This document shows, piece by piece, positions 16,610 to 26,401 of a DNA stretch of 64,000 nt (position 1 is the stretch's first letter; each line of letters starts with the position of its first letter). Source of the stretch: Trebonia sp963773105 (GTDB taxonomy: Bacteria; Actinomycetota; Actinomycetes; Streptosporangiales; Streptosporangiaceae); NCBI GenBank assembly GCA_963773105.1, contig CAVZAA010000003.1, positions 1,364,001-1,428,000 of the forward strand, in the 5' to 3' direction. The translations under genes were made by a program, and so were the position numbers. The notes under the pieces are model-generated. The model was not told where the DNA came from and made no database searches. It worked only from the letters and a program-made list of their open reading frames with translations.

Positions 16610-17521
16610 TTAATATCCCTCGGCGCCGATGACGTTCAGCGGCGGCTGGCCGGCCGCGAGCCGCGCGAGCTGGTCGGCGACCACGCGATAGGCCCTCATC
16701 CGGGAGGCGCGGACCGCGCCGCCGATGTGCGGCGTGAGCAGCAGGCCGGGCGCGGACCAGAGCGGGTGGCCGTCCGGCAGCGGCTCCGGGTCGGTGACGT
16801 CCAGCGCGGCCCGCAGCCTGCCGCTGACGAGCTCGGCCAGCAGCGCGTCGGTGTCCACGACCACGCCGCGGGCGGCGTTCACCAGCAGCGCGCCGTCCTT
16901 CATGGTCTTCAGGAACTCGGCGTTGACCAGCTGCCTGGTCTCCTCGGTGACCGGGACCAGGATGACGACCACGTCCGCGTCGGGCAGCAGCCGCGGCAGC
17001 GCGTCGATCGGGTGGACGCCGTCCCTGGCGTGCCGGGCGACCCGGTCGATCGCCACCTCCCAGCCGGCCAGCCGGCGCTCGACCGCCTCGCCGATCGAGC
17101 CGTAGCCGACGATCAGCACCCGCTTGCCCGCGATCAGGTCGCTGACCGTCGGGTCCCAGTGCCCGGCCTGCTGCGCGACCGCGAACCGGGGGAAGTTCCT
17201 GGTGCTGGCGATGATCACGCCGGCCGTCCACTCGGCGGTGGCCGGGGTGTGCGCGCCCCTGGCGTTGCAGAGCGTGATGCGTTCAGGGATGTAGGGGAGG
17301 ATGTGGTCGGCGCCGGCGGACAGGATCTGGATGGTCTTCAGGCGCGGCAGCGCAGTGATTTTTCGTAGTATCTCGGGATCTTTCCCGAAGGGAAAGACGA
17401 CGAACTCGACCTCGTCCGCGCTCGGCGGCAGCTCCTCGCCGCCGGTCCACACGTCGGCCTCGATGCCGGCGGGCAGGCCGCCGAACGCGTCGGGGGAATC
17501 GGGCAGCCATACCCGGGTCAA
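16610..17521 (-). CDS. D-isomer specific 2-hydroxyacid dehydrogenase
   Basis: A 303-residue NAD(P)-dependent dehydrogenase of the phosphoglycerate-dehydrogenase-like family. The Rossmann motif is VLIVGYGSIGEAVERRL (GxGxxG). The catalytic trio fits R in NAARGVVVD, E in DPEPLPDGH and H in TPHIGG. The start is a TTG at 17521 with CGGAGG six bases upstream, and no better ATG is nearby. The substrate side (residues 1-100) is variable, so glyoxylate/hydroxypyruvate reductase, D-lactate-type or another 2-ketoacid reductase are all possible. Short spacing to a GNAT gene on the same strand does not by itself imply a shared pathway. Confidence 0.88.
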   Translation of the reverse strand: MTRVWLPDSPDAFGGLPAGIEADVWTGGEELPPSADEVEFVVFPFGKDPEILRKITALPRLKTIQILSAGADHILPYIPERITLCNARGAHTPATAEWTAGVIIASTRNFPRFAVAQQAGHWDPTVSDLIAGKRVLIVGYGSIGEAVERRLAGWEVAIDRVARHARDGVHPIDALPRLLPDADVVVILVPVTEETRQLVNAEFLKTMKDGALLVNAARGVVVDTDALLAELVSGRLRAALDVTDPEPLPDGHPLWSAPGLLLTPHIGGAVRASRMRAYRVVADQLARLAAGQPPLNVIGAEGY

Positions 17522-17603
17522 CGTCGCCTCCGTGAATGCCTCAGTGCCTTAACTGGCTGTTGACTGGCTCTTGACTGGCTGGCGCCTGCCGCGACGACCG
17601 CCG

Positions 17604-17954
17604 CTAGGCCAAGCCGAACTCGGCCCGGCGGTCCGCCGGGACGAGGTCCGCGTACTCCGGGTGCTTCTTGATCCAGGAGTTGACGTAGGGGCAGAACGGC
17701 AGAACGGCCAGCCCACGCTTCCTGGCGTCGTCGAGGCTGAACCTGGCCAGGTGCGTCGCCAGGCCCGCGCCCTGGAAGGCCGGCTCCACCTCGGTGTGGA
17801 TCAGGCTGATCGCCTGGCCGCGAAGGTGGTAGGTGAGGAAGCCGGCCAGCTCGCCCGCTACCCGCAGCTCGTAGCGGGACCGTTCCTGGTCATCGGTGAC
17901 GACGGCCGCTGGTGTGATGGACGATTCCGCGCCAGAAGGTTCCACGGTCGACAC
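17604..17954 (-). CDS. GNAT-type N-acetyltransferase, short YjdJ-like form
   Basis: A 116-residue protein of the small Gcn5-related family (COG2388 type). The acetyl-CoA-binding region reads IHTEVEPAFQGAGLATHLARFSLDDARKRGLAVLPFCPYVNSWI in sequence: beta-4 (IHTEVEP), the Q/R-x-x-G-x-A loop as FQGAGLA, then the helix, then FCPYVNSWIKKHPEY. Two upstream GTGs are possible (17954 used; 17945 next); the larger open frame back to 18200 overlaps the universal stress gene and does not look coding. Substrates of this family are poorly defined; small amines or protein N-termini are candidates. Confidence 0.85.
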   Translation of the reverse strand: MSTVEPSGAESSITPAAVVTDDQERSRYELRVAGELAGFLTYHLRGQAISLIHTEVEPAFQGAGLATHLARFSLDDARKRGLAVLPFCPYVNSWIKKHPEYADLVPADRRAEFGLA

Positions 17955-18043
17955 TTTACGCCTGGCTAACCGCTTGCCCGCCAGCCGCAGGCCGGCCACG
18001 CCTCGCAGGCGGGCCGGCCTCGCGCTGATGCCGGGCAGGCGGG

Positions 18044-18574
18044 CTAGACGCCAGCCGGCACCGCCGCGGCAACGGGCGCGCCGACGCCAACCGGCATCGG
18101 GACCTGCACGCCGGCCGGACGAACCGGAGGCTCCTGACGCGGGATCGCCTCCTGGGCGGCGCTGATCACGACGACCGGGCAGGGCGCCCGGCGCAGGCAC
18201 GCGCGGATCACCGGGCCGGCCGAGCGGGGCGCGCCCGGTCCGTCGCTGACCGTACCGAGGATCAGCATGTCCGCGCCCGCGCAGCGGTCGAGCAGCACGC
18301 GCGCGGCCAGGCCGTCCGCCACCTCGGTGCGGATCTGCACCGAGCCATGGTCGGCCAGGACCGACCGCCAGATCTCCTCAACCTCGTCTTCGGCCGTGGG
18401 CGATGCGGGCACGGCGTAGCTGGCGAGGCTGTGGCAATTCGCCTCCCGCACGTGCACCGCGTGCACCTCCGCACCGCGCAGGGCCGCCTCCCGGCAGGCC
18501 CAGCGAAGCGCGGCAGCGGATTCGGCGGAGCCATCGACTCCAACGACAATCCGCCGGACAGCAGGAACCGACAT
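18044..18574 (-). CDS. universal stress protein (UspA family)
   Basis: This 176-residue single-domain Usp has the start RIVVGVDGSAESAAALRWA and the ATP-type signature near the end: LILGTVSDGP...G(P)VIRACLRRAPCPVVVIS, corresponding to G-x(2)-G-x(9)-G-(S/T). The last G-(S/T) is altered here (AGPVI), so nucleotide binding is less certain. The C-terminal 30 residues are a Pro/Val/Gly-rich tail. Such proteins are induced by hypoxia or stress in actinobacteria. The 349-base region upstream holds its promoter. Confidence 0.88.
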   Translation of the reverse strand: MSVPAVRRIVVGVDGSAESAAALRWACREAALRGAEVHAVHVREANCHSLASYAVPASPTAEDEVEEIWRSVLADHGSVQIRTEVADGLAARVLLDRCAGADMLILGTVSDGPGAPRSAGPVIRACLRRAPCPVVVISAAQEAIPRQEPPVRPAGVQVPMPVGVGAPVAAAVPAGV

Positions 18575-18923
18575 GCCGGAACCCCCTCATATCCTTTCGC
18601 CGCCTGACGCCCCAATCCGCCGTCCCCCGGGCGGTTCAGTCAGGGGTTTCGTCTAGTACAAGGCCCGATCGTAATCCCGAGGTCCACGTTCGCACGAGAC
18701 CCCGCCGCGAGATTTTCCCGAGTATTCGCAGGTCAATCAGGCGATGTTGTTAAGATCACATTTCGGTAACTCTATATATGCGGACATTTCACGCAAAACG
18801 CACCCGAGATTTACGGTCGGCCGGCCCAGATCGCGGCGGTGGCCGCCCGCGCCGGTGTCCGATCCCGGTCCGATCGACCGACGTAGGAGCAGAGCGGGGA
18901 GGAACGGACGCTGGTGGCCTGCG
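18575..18923. other. intergenic region upstream of the universal stress gene
   Basis: No coding sequence is seen in this 349-base gap. It is locally A+T-rich at about 18738-18800, and the minus strand there holds TATATA (18773-18780), which could be a -10 element for the universal stress gene. No perfect DosR-type palindrome was found. Confidence 0.4.
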
Positions 18924-19520
18924 TCAGGCATCAGCGGCAAGGGTGTCCTTGGGAGCGGGGCAGTAGACGGTCCCCAGGAAGTAACCGTAGATCCAGTGCC
19001 ACAGGAAGATGCCGAACGTCAGCTTCCAGCCGAGGCTGCTGCTGAGGAAGCCCGCGTGATGCGGGACGTAGACGGCAGGCACCCACCAGGCGGCACTGAT
19101 GACCGCGAGGACGGTGCCGTAGAGGAAAGCCTTCAGGAGATTCCCGAGGATGGTGTTACGCACCGGGACAAAGGGGTGGAAGAGCAGCGCGAACAGCAGG
19201 GCGAAAAACACGCCATCGGCGAAGTGCGACAATTCGCCTACGAAGTACGTCGCCGCCGTGGGAGTGGCGCCGACCGTGCCGAGAATGAGCTCGCCGTTCA
19301 CTACCGGCCAGTTAAGGCTCGGCAGCCCGAACCCTGGGAACCAGATGCCGAAGACGGTTGCGAACTGGGTGGCGACCGCCCCGGCGAGGAGTGCGCCGCC
19401 GACCGGGTGCCGCACGAGCCACGCCCGCCAGCGGGGCAGCGTGTCGTCCGTGGGGATACGCGTGATAAAGCCGGGTTTAGCCGACCCGACGGGCTCTTTG
19501 TCGATGCTAATGGCGCTCAT
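18924..19520 (-). CDS. multi-pass membrane protein of unknown function
   Basis: A 198-residue integral membrane protein with four to five hydrophobic segments: GGALLAGAVATQFATVFGIW, the region around ELSHFADGVFFALLFALLFH, LLKAFLYGTVLAVISAAWWV, and WKLTFGIFLWHWIYGYFLG. His residues lie at membrane boundaries (HFADG, VPHHAG, LWHW), so metal or haem contact is conceivable but unproven. The ATG at 19520 has GAGGTGAG seven bases upstream; an in-frame extension to 19598 is less convincing. I do not recognise the family. Confidence 0.7.
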   Translation of the reverse strand: MSAISIDKEPVGSAKPGFITRIPTDDTLPRWRAWLVRHPVGGALLAGAVATQFATVFGIWFPGFGLPSLNWPVVNGELILGTVGATPTAATYFVGELSHFADGVFFALLFALLFHPFVPVRNTILGNLLKAFLYGTVLAVISAAWWVPAVYVPHHAGFLSSSLGWKLTFGIFLWHWIYGYFLGTVYCPAPKDTLAADA

Positions 19521-19643
19521 GGGCCTCACCTCTACGCCGAGGAGCCGTAATTGCCCAAAGTGTGATCCTCGGAAGAGCCGCTGGCAATATCCGCACATCG
19601 CCCAATAAATTGAAAAGTTTCTGGCCAGTTTCGCCGGGCGCGA

Positions 19644-22600
19644 CTAGCCGACCGTTACGGCGACGTGGCTGCCATGGCGGCCTTTGGTCACATGGACCTG
19701 CGCGGGGACGCGCTGGCGGAGCTCGGTGACGTGGCTGACGATGCCGACGATCCGGCCGCCCGCCCGCAGGCCGTCGAGGACGTTCATCACCTCGTCCAGG
19801 GTCTCCTCGTCCAGGGTGCCGAATCCCTCGTCGACGAAGAGCGCCTCCATCGGGGTGCCTGCCGCCTCGGCCGTGACCACGTCGGCCAGGCCGAGCGCCA
19901 GGGAAAGGCTTGCCAGGAACGTCTCGCCGCCGGAGAGGGTGGCCGTGTCCCGGTCGACGCCGGTCCACGAGTCGCAGGCGAGCAGGGACAGCCCCGCCTC
20001 GGTCGTTGCCCTTCCTGGCGTCCGAGTGAGCCAGGCGAGTAGCGGCCCGCCGGTCATCGTGCGCAGCCGCTCGCTGGCGGCGGCGGCGACCTCTTCGAGG
20101 CGGGCGGCGAGGACGAAGCTGGACAGGGTCATCCGGTACTGGTTCGCGCCCTGCCCGTTGGCGAGGTCCGCTAGCTGGCGGATCTGGTCCGCCTGCACGG
20201 TGAGCGGGGCGAGCGCGGCCAGCCGCTCTTCGAGCAGCGGCCCGAGCTTCGCAAGCTCGGCGGCGGTGCGCTCGGCGGTTGCGTGCGCACCGGTTGCGAC
20301 GCTGTACGCATGCTGCGCGGCCTCGGCCGCCTCGGTTGTCTCGGCCACCGGCGCGGCCGGATCAAGCGTGACATCCAGGTCCGGATCGGCGAGGAGGTCG
20401 GCCACCGACTTCGTCTCCGCCTCATGGGAGGAGATCTGGTCGGCGCTGGCTCGACGCCACCGGGCATCGTGCAGCGCGGCCTTGGCCGCCTCGGTCGTCA
20501 CGAAGCCCTCATCGGTCGCCGCGCGGACCGCGCGTGCGGTCGCGTCCCGTGCTTCGCCGACCGTACGCGCGGTGTCGTCGGCGGCGTCGGCCGCCTTGGA
20601 CAGGGCGTCCGCCAGACTGCGGGCGCCTCTGATGGCGGTGTCCAGGTCGACGGCGTCACCGAGCTGAGCGCTCAACTCCGCGCGGCGATCCTCCGCGCGC
20701 TTGGCGGCCGCCGCCGCCTTGTCAAGCTCGGCCGTGCGCTGCTCGGTGAGCTCGGCCAGCCTGATCTTGTCCTCGGCAATCGCGTCATCAAGGGATTGCA
20801 GGTTCCGTTGGAGGGTGGGCAGGGTTGCTGCGATCGTCTTGAGGCGTGCGGCTTCGGTTTCAAGGCGCTCCGCCTCGACTAGGGCCTGACGGGCGGCGAT
20901 GGCCAGGGCCGGGGAATCGGCCTGGAGCGCGACTGACAGCGGGTCCGCTGGGGCAGCGTCCGCTTCGCCAGCCTCAGCGAGACGTTGCGCGAGTTCGCTA
21001 ATGCGCGTCTCAACGGCGGTCACCTCCCGGACGGCCTTTTCCGCCTCGGCCGCCGCCTGGTCGGCGAGCGCGTTGGCCGCATCCTCCTGTTCACGGCTGA
21101 CCGCTTCGAAGGTCGGCTCCACTGGGTCGGGGTGTTCGAGGGAACCGCAGACCGGACAGGGGGTGCCGTCGATCATCGTGGCGGCCAGTTCGGCGCGCAT
21201 GCCGTCGATGCGCGCCTCGCGGACGTCCAAGGCCGCCGCCCGTGACTTGTTCGCCTTATCGCTGGCTGCCAGGTACGTCTCGCGCAGGCGATCCCACTTC
21301 GCGCGGTCCTTGACCAGGGCCGCGCTATCGGTCGCCACCTGCCGGGCGGCGCCTGCCCGAGCCTGCGCTTCAGGCAGCGCGGCGGCGGCCTGGCTAGCCC
21401 CGTCGCGAGCCTGGACCGCCTGCGGACGCGCCTGCTCCCGCAGCGCCGCCGCTGACCCGAGCGAGGCGAGATCCTCGTCCAACCCGGCCGCGCAGGCGCG
21501 GGCGGTGGTCGCGTTCTTGTCCTCGTCGGCCGCTTCCTGCGCGACTTTGCCTAGTTGGTCAAGCCTGCCCAGGTTGACGCGCTGTTCCTCGGCGGCCGCG
21601 CGCAACGCTTCCACACCGGCGTTGGCGGGGTTCGCAAACTGGTCCGGGATGCTCGCCCGGGCCGCCGCTTCGGCCTGGTGAGCCATCCGAGCGGCGTCGG
21701 CGGCGCGATCGGCCTCAGCCAAGACAGGCGCGACCGCGGCCGCGCGATCGGCCTCGAAGGCCTCGGCGCGGAGCCGCTCAATCCCGGGGACGGCGGCTTG
21801 AAGATGCTCGTGCCTCCGGAGGGCGTCGCGGCGGCGGCGCTGACGGTCGGCGAGTTGCCCGGCCGCACGCTGCGCCGCCAGCTTTGCGTCCAGATCGCGC
21901 TTGCGATCAGCCATCGTCTCGGCGGCGGCATTTCTCGAAGCCAAGGCCATCGCCACGAGGCCCGCCGCCCAGGTCGACTGCCACGGGGCAGTGGTGCCTG
22001 CCAGCCCCGGTTCATCCAACGCGGTCGGGGCGGACTCAGGGACGGGAACGCCGGCGGCCTGGGCCAGCTGGGCGACCACGCGGCCGAGCGACTCGGTGGC
22101 GGCGGCGGATTCCTTCTCGGTGGCGCGGCGACGTTCGGCTAGCCAGTCTTCGACCTTGCGGAAGCGGTCGGTGCCGAAGAGCTTACGTAGGAGCTCCTCC
22201 TTCTCCTGGGCCTTGGCGTGCAGGAACTGGGCGAACTGGCCCTGCGGGAGCAGCACGACCTGGAAGAACTGCTCGGCCGACATGCCCATGAGATCCCTGA
22301 TCTCCCGGTCCGCCTCGACCACCCGGACGGACTTGTTCTCCCAGCCGCCGGCTGCGGTCCGCTCGTCCAGGCGGATCGCGGCCTGCTCCCTGGTGAAGCC
22401 GCCGCCCGACTTCTTCGGGCGGTCCTGCTCCGGCTTGCGGGTGATCCGCAGCCGCCGGCCGCCGATGGTTGCCTCGAGCTCGACCTCGGTGCTCAGCCCG
22501 GGAACGGCGTGGTCGGAGCGGAGCCGCTTGGCGGTGCCCCGCTCCCCCGGGACCCGGCCGTAGAGCGCGAACGCGATCGCGTCGAGCAGCGTCGTCTTGC

Positions 22601-22712
22601 CCGCCCCGGTCTCGCCGTGCAGCAGGAACAGCCCCTCCAGGTCATCGAAGGAGACCTGCTCGGTCGCGGCGAACGCGCCGAAGGCCTGGACGCGGAGCCG
22701 GTGCGGGCGCAT
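19644..22712 (-). CDS. sbcC: exonuclease SbcC (Rad50-like ATPase)
   Basis: The 1022-residue SMC-like ATPase subunit of the SbcCD nuclease, which cleaves hairpins and processes double-strand breaks. Seen: N-terminal Walker A LHGETGAGKTTLLDAIAFALYG, two long Ala/Glu/Arg coiled coils, the zinc hook CPVC near residue 517 (GTPCPVCGSLEHP), and a C-terminal ABC signature LSGGETFLASLSLALGLAD with Walker B MEALFVDEGFGTLDEETL. Length is typical of actinobacterial SbcC. Its ATG shares one base with the SbcD stop (TGATG), so the two are translationally coupled. Confidence 0.96.
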   Translation of the reverse strand: MRPHRLRVQAFGAFAATEQVSFDDLEGLFLLHGETGAGKTTLLDAIAFALYGRVPGERGTAKRLRSDHAVPGLSTEVELEATIGGRRLRITRKPEQDRPKKSGGGFTREQAAIRLDERTAAGGWENKSVRVVEADREIRDLMGMSAEQFFQVVLLPQGQFAQFLHAKAQEKEELLRKLFGTDRFRKVEDWLAERRRATEKESAAATESLGRVVAQLAQAAGVPVPESAPTALDEPGLAGTTAPWQSTWAAGLVAMALASRNAAAETMADRKRDLDAKLAAQRAAGQLADRQRRRRDALRRHEHLQAAVPGIERLRAEAFEADRAAAVAPVLAEADRAADAARMAHQAEAAARASIPDQFANPANAGVEALRAAAEEQRVNLGRLDQLGKVAQEAADEDKNATTARACAAGLDEDLASLGSAAALREQARPQAVQARDGASQAAAALPEAQARAGAARQVATDSAALVKDRAKWDRLRETYLAASDKANKSRAAALDVREARIDGMRAELAATMIDGTPCPVCGSLEHPDPVEPTFEAVSREQEDAANALADQAAAEAEKAVREVTAVETRISELAQRLAEAGEADAAPADPLSVALQADSPALAIAARQALVEAERLETEAARLKTIAATLPTLQRNLQSLDDAIAEDKIRLAELTEQRTAELDKAAAAAKRAEDRRAELSAQLGDAVDLDTAIRGARSLADALSKAADAADDTARTVGEARDATARAVRAATDEGFVTTEAAKAALHDARWRRASADQISSHEAETKSVADLLADPDLDVTLDPAAPVAETTEAAEAAQHAYSVATGAHATAERTAAELAKLGPLLEERLAALAPLTVQADQIRQLADLANGQGANQYRMTLSSFVLAARLEEVAAAASERLRTMTGGPLLAWLTRTPGRATTEAGLSLLACDSWTGVDRDTATLSGGETFLASLSLALGLADVVTAEAAGTPMEALFVDEGFGTLDEETLDEVMNVLDGLRAGGRIVGIVSHVTELRQRVPAQVHVTKGRHGSHVAVTVG

Positions 22713-23956
22713 CAGCGGCCTCCCTCGCGGGTGTCATCGGCGGTCTCCCTGGCGGCGGCGAAGGCGCGCTCGAGCAGCTCGCGCTCGGGCGGGGACGCCT
22801 CCGTGTTGCTGACGTGCCTGACGAACTCGGCCGCGATCGTGAGGTCGTCGCGGCCCTTGACCCGCTCCCGGTAGCTGCGCTGGTCCTGAGTCACCCCCTC
22901 GGGCTTGAAGTCAAGCGTCAGGACGTGCGGGAACCGGCGCCGAAGACGGTCCATCGCCGCCTCGGGCCGGGCCTGGTCGGTGAGCGTGACCGCGAGGAAA
23001 TCGTTTTCGTGGTCGGCGTGCTCGGCCGAGGCGAGCAGGTCGTCGATGCGGCCGGACAGCTCGGTCAGCCGCCGGTAGACGGGGGCGGGGACCCGCTCGG
23101 CCCGGGTCTTGCCGTCGATGCCGACCTCGACCAGCCAGCTGCCCTTCTTGTGGTGCTTCTCGGAGAAGGAATAAGGCAGCGGGGAGCCGCTGTAGCGGAT
23201 CTGCTCCGTAAGGGTTTGCTGGCCGTGCAGGTGGCCGAGGGCGACGTAGCTGAATCCGTCGAAAAGAGCGGCGGGCACGTAGCCGATGCCGCCGACCGAG
23301 ATGTCCCGCTCGGAGCCGCTCTGCTGCCGTGTCGCGGCGTCCCTGCGCTCCTCATCGGTGCTCCCGGCCGCCACCCAGGCGTGCGCCATCACCACGGCGC
23401 GGCCCATGCCCCGGGCCGCCGCGTCGGCCCGGATGCGGGCCGCCGCCTGACCCAGCACGCTCGCGTGGCTCCGCTGACGCTCGCGCGGCTCCCGTTCGTG
23501 ACCTGGTTCTCCGGCGACGTCAGGGGCGCCGATCTCGTCCGGCAGGCCGAGGGCGGGCTCCAGGTACGGCACGCCGTAGACGGCGACCGGGCCGTCCTCG
23601 TCGGTCAGCACGACCGGCTCCGCCAGCCGGGCCCGGTTCGTGCGCAGATGGACGCCGGCCGTGTCGATCAGCGCGCTGTTGACTCCGAGGCGCAGGGCGG
23701 AGTCGTGGTTGCCGCTGATGAGGATCACCCGGGCACCGGTGGCGCGGAGCCGTGCGAGCGCGTCCTCGCAGAGCGCGACCGAGTCCACCGGCGGGATCGC
23801 CCGGTCATAGACGTCGCCCGCGACGAGCACGGCGTCCACTCGCTCGGCGCGCGCGGTCTCGACCAGGTGGTCGAGGAAGGCCGATTGCGCGTCTCTCAGG
23901 TCGGCCCGGTGGAGCGACCGCCCGAGATGCCAGTCAGAGGTATGCAGGAACCGCAT
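22712..23956 (-). CDS. sbcD: exonuclease SbcD (Mre11-like nuclease)
   Basis: This 414-residue metallophosphoesterase is the nuclease subunit of SbcCD. The phosphoesterase motifs are all visible: D-x-H in FLHTSDWHLGR, GDVYDR, GNHDS, AHAW and GHLHGQ. The C-terminal region (capping domain and SbcC-binding part) follows. The start is ATG at 23956, giving the family N-terminus MRFLHTSDWHLG; ten more residues in frame upstream are not conserved. It precedes and overlaps sbcC. Confidence 0.96.
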   Translation of the reverse strand: MRFLHTSDWHLGRSLHRADLRDAQSAFLDHLVETARAERVDAVLVAGDVYDRAIPPVDSVALCEDALARLRATGARVILISGNHDSALRLGVNSALIDTAGVHLRTNRARLAEPVVLTDEDGPVAVYGVPYLEPALGLPDEIGAPDVAGEPGHEREPRERQRSHASVLGQAAARIRADAAARGMGRAVVMAHAWVAAGSTDEERRDAATRQQSGSERDISVGGIGYVPAALFDGFSYVALGHLHGQQTLTEQIRYSGSPLPYSFSEKHHKKGSWLVEVGIDGKTRAERVPAPVYRRLTELSGRIDDLLASAEHADHENDFLAVTLTDQARPEAAMDRLRRRFPHVLTLDFKPEGVTQDQRSYRERVKGRDDLTIAAEFVRHVSNTEASPPERELLERAFAAARETADDTREGGR

Positions 23957-24059
23957 GGCAGGGACAGTAGCGAACCCCTCCGACATTTCGGGTCGCTACC
24001 GGCCGGTCACGTCGGAGCTAGGATTGCTGGCAGCAATGGACGCGTCCCGGAGGTGCGCC

Positions 24060-25577
24060 ATGACGACGACCGCTCGCACGAGTGCCCGGGCCCGGGGCAC
24101 TGAGGAGATCCAGGACGCCGGCCACGTCGACGTCCTGATCGTCGGGGCCGGGGTGTCTGGCATCGGCGTCGCGCACCACCTGCGTGACCAGTTCCCCGAC
24201 CGGTCCTTCGTCATCCTGGACGCCCAGGACAACCGGGGCGGAACCTGGTGGACCCATCGGTACCCGGGCGTGCGCTCCGACAGCGACCTATTCACCTACG
24301 GGTACAGGTTCAAGCCGTGGCGCGGCCCGGCGATCGCGGCGGGCGGTGAGATCCTCGCCTACCTCAACGAGGTCATCGCCGAGGATGACCTCGGCCGGTC
24401 CATCCGCTATCGGCACCGGGTCACGGCCGCCCGCTGGTCCACTGAGGAGCGCCGGTGGACCGTCGACGTCACCCGGGACGACACCGGTCGGCAGCTCCGG
24501 TTCACAGCCGACTTCCTGTGGATGTGCCCGGGCTACTACAACCACACAAAGCCCTACCGGCCCCAGTGGGAGGGCATGGACGGCTTCCGTGGAGTGATCG
24601 TGCACCCCCAGGACTGGCCCGAAGACCTGGACCTGGCGGGCAAGCGCGTGGTCGTGATCGGCTCCGGCGCCACCGCCGCGACGCTGATCCCGGCCATCGC
24701 GCGGGAGGCGGAGCACGTGACGATGCTGCAGCGCTCGCCGTCGTACTTCTACGCCCCGCCGGCCACGAACGAGCTCGCCGTGACCCTGCGCGGCCTGAAG
24801 ATCCCGGACGAGTGGACGCACGAGATTCTGCGCCGTCAGTACATGGCGCAGACCGACTTGCTCGCCCGGATGTCGATTCAGTCGCCGGACGAGCTGCACA
24901 CCTTCCTCATCGAGTCGGTGCGCCCGCTGCTGCCGGACGGCTTCGACATCGATAAGCACCTCACCCCGCGCTACCGCCCGTGGCAACAGCGCATCGCCAT
25001 CGTCCCCGACGGCGATCTGTTCGCGTCACTGCGCGAGGGGAAGGCCTCGATCGTCACCGACACCATCGAGGCCTTCACCGAGCGCGGGCTGAGGGTCAAC
25101 TCGGGCGCCGAGATCCAGGCCGACGTCGTCGTCACCGCCACCGGCTTCAACCTCTCGCTTTTCGGTGACGTCGGGTTCACCGTCGACGGCGAGCCGGTCG
25201 ACTTCACCGAGCGCGTGACGTGGCGCGGAATCATGATCAACGGCGTGCCCAATATGGCCTACGTCTTCGGCTACTTCCGGCACAGCTGGACCCTGCGGGT
25301 GGATCTGGTCAGTGACCTGGTGGGCCGGCTGATGGAAAACATGATGGACAAGGGCGCCACCGTGGTGGTCCCGGTGCTGCGGCCCCAGGACGCGGACATG
25401 CGGCTGCGGCCCTGGTCGGATCCGGAGAACTTCAACCCGGGCTATGTCATGCGCTCGCAGCACATCCTGTTCAGGCAGGGCGATCGGGAGCCCTGGACCC
25501 ACCTGCTCGAGCATGAGCAGGAGCGCGAGATCCTGCCCGTGGCCGACCTCGACGACGGGACGCTCGTTTACCGCTGA
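24060..25577 (+). CDS. flavin-containing monooxygenase, EthA-like Baeyer-Villiger type
   Basis: A 505-residue FAD/NADPH enzyme. Two Rossmann motifs are seen: VLIVGAGVSGIGVAHHL (29-34 GAGVSG) and VVVIGSGATAATLIP. Between them lies F-R-G-V-I-V-H-P-Q-D-W-P, the Baeyer-Villiger fingerprint F-x-G-x(3)-H-x(3)-W in the EthA-like form. It would insert oxygen into ketones or oxidise S/N atoms; EthA of mycobacteria activates ethionamide. The ATG at 24060 follows GGAGGTG by five bases; the frame is open further upstream to 23955 but lacks a good start. It is divergent from sbcD. The natural substrate cannot be inferred. Confidence 0.92.
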   Translation: MTTTARTSARARGTEEIQDAGHVDVLIVGAGVSGIGVAHHLRDQFPDRSFVILDAQDNRGGTWWTHRYPGVRSDSDLFTYGYRFKPWRGPAIAAGGEILAYLNEVIAEDDLGRSIRYRHRVTAARWSTEERRWTVDVTRDDTGRQLRFTADFLWMCPGYYNHTKPYRPQWEGMDGFRGVIVHPQDWPEDLDLAGKRVVVIGSGATAATLIPAIAREAEHVTMLQRSPSYFYAPPATNELAVTLRGLKIPDEWTHEILRRQYMAQTDLLARMSIQSPDELHTFLIESVRPLLPDGFDIDKHLTPRYRPWQQRIAIVPDGDLFASLREGKASIVTDTIEAFTERGLRVNSGAEIQADVVVTATGFNLSLFGDVGFTVDGEPVDFTERVTWRGIMINGVPNMAYVFGYFRHSWTLRVDLVSDLVGRLMENMMDKGATVVVPVLRPQDADMRLRPWSDPENFNPGYVMRSQHILFRQGDREPWTHLLEHEQEREILPVADLDDGTLVYR

Positions 25578-25666
25578 GTCCGGCCGGCCCTGGTCTATGG
25601 TGGGCAGGCTGGCCGAGGGTCAAAGCGGAGGATAGTTGGCAGGAGCGACGACCGCCGGGCCGCAAT

Positions 25667-25800
25667 CGCGCTCGCGGCTCGCCGGTGGCGGCGGTGCAGA
25701 CGGTCGCGCAGGTCGCGTTCCTGCTGGCCGGCGGGGTATGGGCGGACCGCCTGCAACGGCAGTACGTGATGCTGTCGGCCGATGCCGTGCGCGGCCGATC
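25667..25800 (+). pseudogene. fragment of an MFS transporter
   Basis: About 40 codons encode VAAVQTVAQVAFLLAGGVW followed by ADRLQRQYVMLSADAVRG. This matches the second transmembrane helix and the motif-A loop (G-x-W-A-D-R-L-x-R) of MFS exporters. The frame then runs into the antisense 3' end of the GNAT gene, and nothing of the remaining roughly 11 helices is present. It is a leftover of a deleted gene. Confidence 0.55.
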
Positions 25801-25810
25801 TCGCTGCCGA

Positions 25811-26375
25811 CTAGCGGGAGGCTTCCCTGATGGCCGCGTAGAGCAGCATGTCGCGGCGGCGGCCGCCGATCTCCTGATGGCTTCGCAGCAGGCCCTCGCG
25901 GTCGAACCCGGCGTGCTCGGCGGTCTTGACCGACCCCGCGTTCCACGGCTCGATGTAGAGCTCGATGCGGTGCAGTTCCCGGATGCTCCAGGCGAAGGAG
26001 GTCAGCGCCGTCAGCGCGGCCGCCGCCAGACCGCGCCCGCGCGCGCTCGGGATGAGCGAATAGCCCGCTGTGGCCCGCCCGTGGTCCAGGCCGGCCAGCC
26101 ACAGGCCGATGCCTCCGACACCGCGACCGGTGCCCGCCTCCGCGATGACGAAGGAAAAGCCCGTGCCCTCCGCCAGCCGACCGCGCTGGCGGTCGATGTA
26201 GTCCTGCGCCTGCTGCCTGCTCGCATTGGCCGGCAGGCTCCCGATCAGGGGAACGTAAGGGTCGGCTGACATCTCCTGGACCATGACCAGGTCCGCCCCC
26301 CGAGAACTCGCGCAGGACGACCGGACCGTAGGCAACGGGCCCAGTCGGCCAGGACAGTGACTGCGCGGTGGTCAT
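25811..26375 (-). pseudogene. GNAT acetyltransferase of the RimJ/RimL type (frameshifted)
   Basis: Two frames join to make one GNAT protein of about 187 residues. The N-terminus MTTAQSLSWPTGPVAYGPVV then LREFS is in one frame. From ADLVMVQEMSADPYVPLIGS onward it is in another. The junction is a run of six G (minus strand, near 26298); five G would restore the frame (LREFSGADLVM). Acetyl-CoA motifs are clear: GYSLIPSARGRGLAAAALTA and IELYIEPWNAGSVKTAEHAGF. Such enzymes acetylate ribosomal-protein N-termini, antibiotics or other amines. A homopolymer indel like this is as likely a consensus error as a mutation. If real, it would truncate the protein to 30-odd residues. Confidence 0.75.
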
Positions 26376-26401
26376 CCTCCGGACCATACCTGGGTGAGGC
26401 C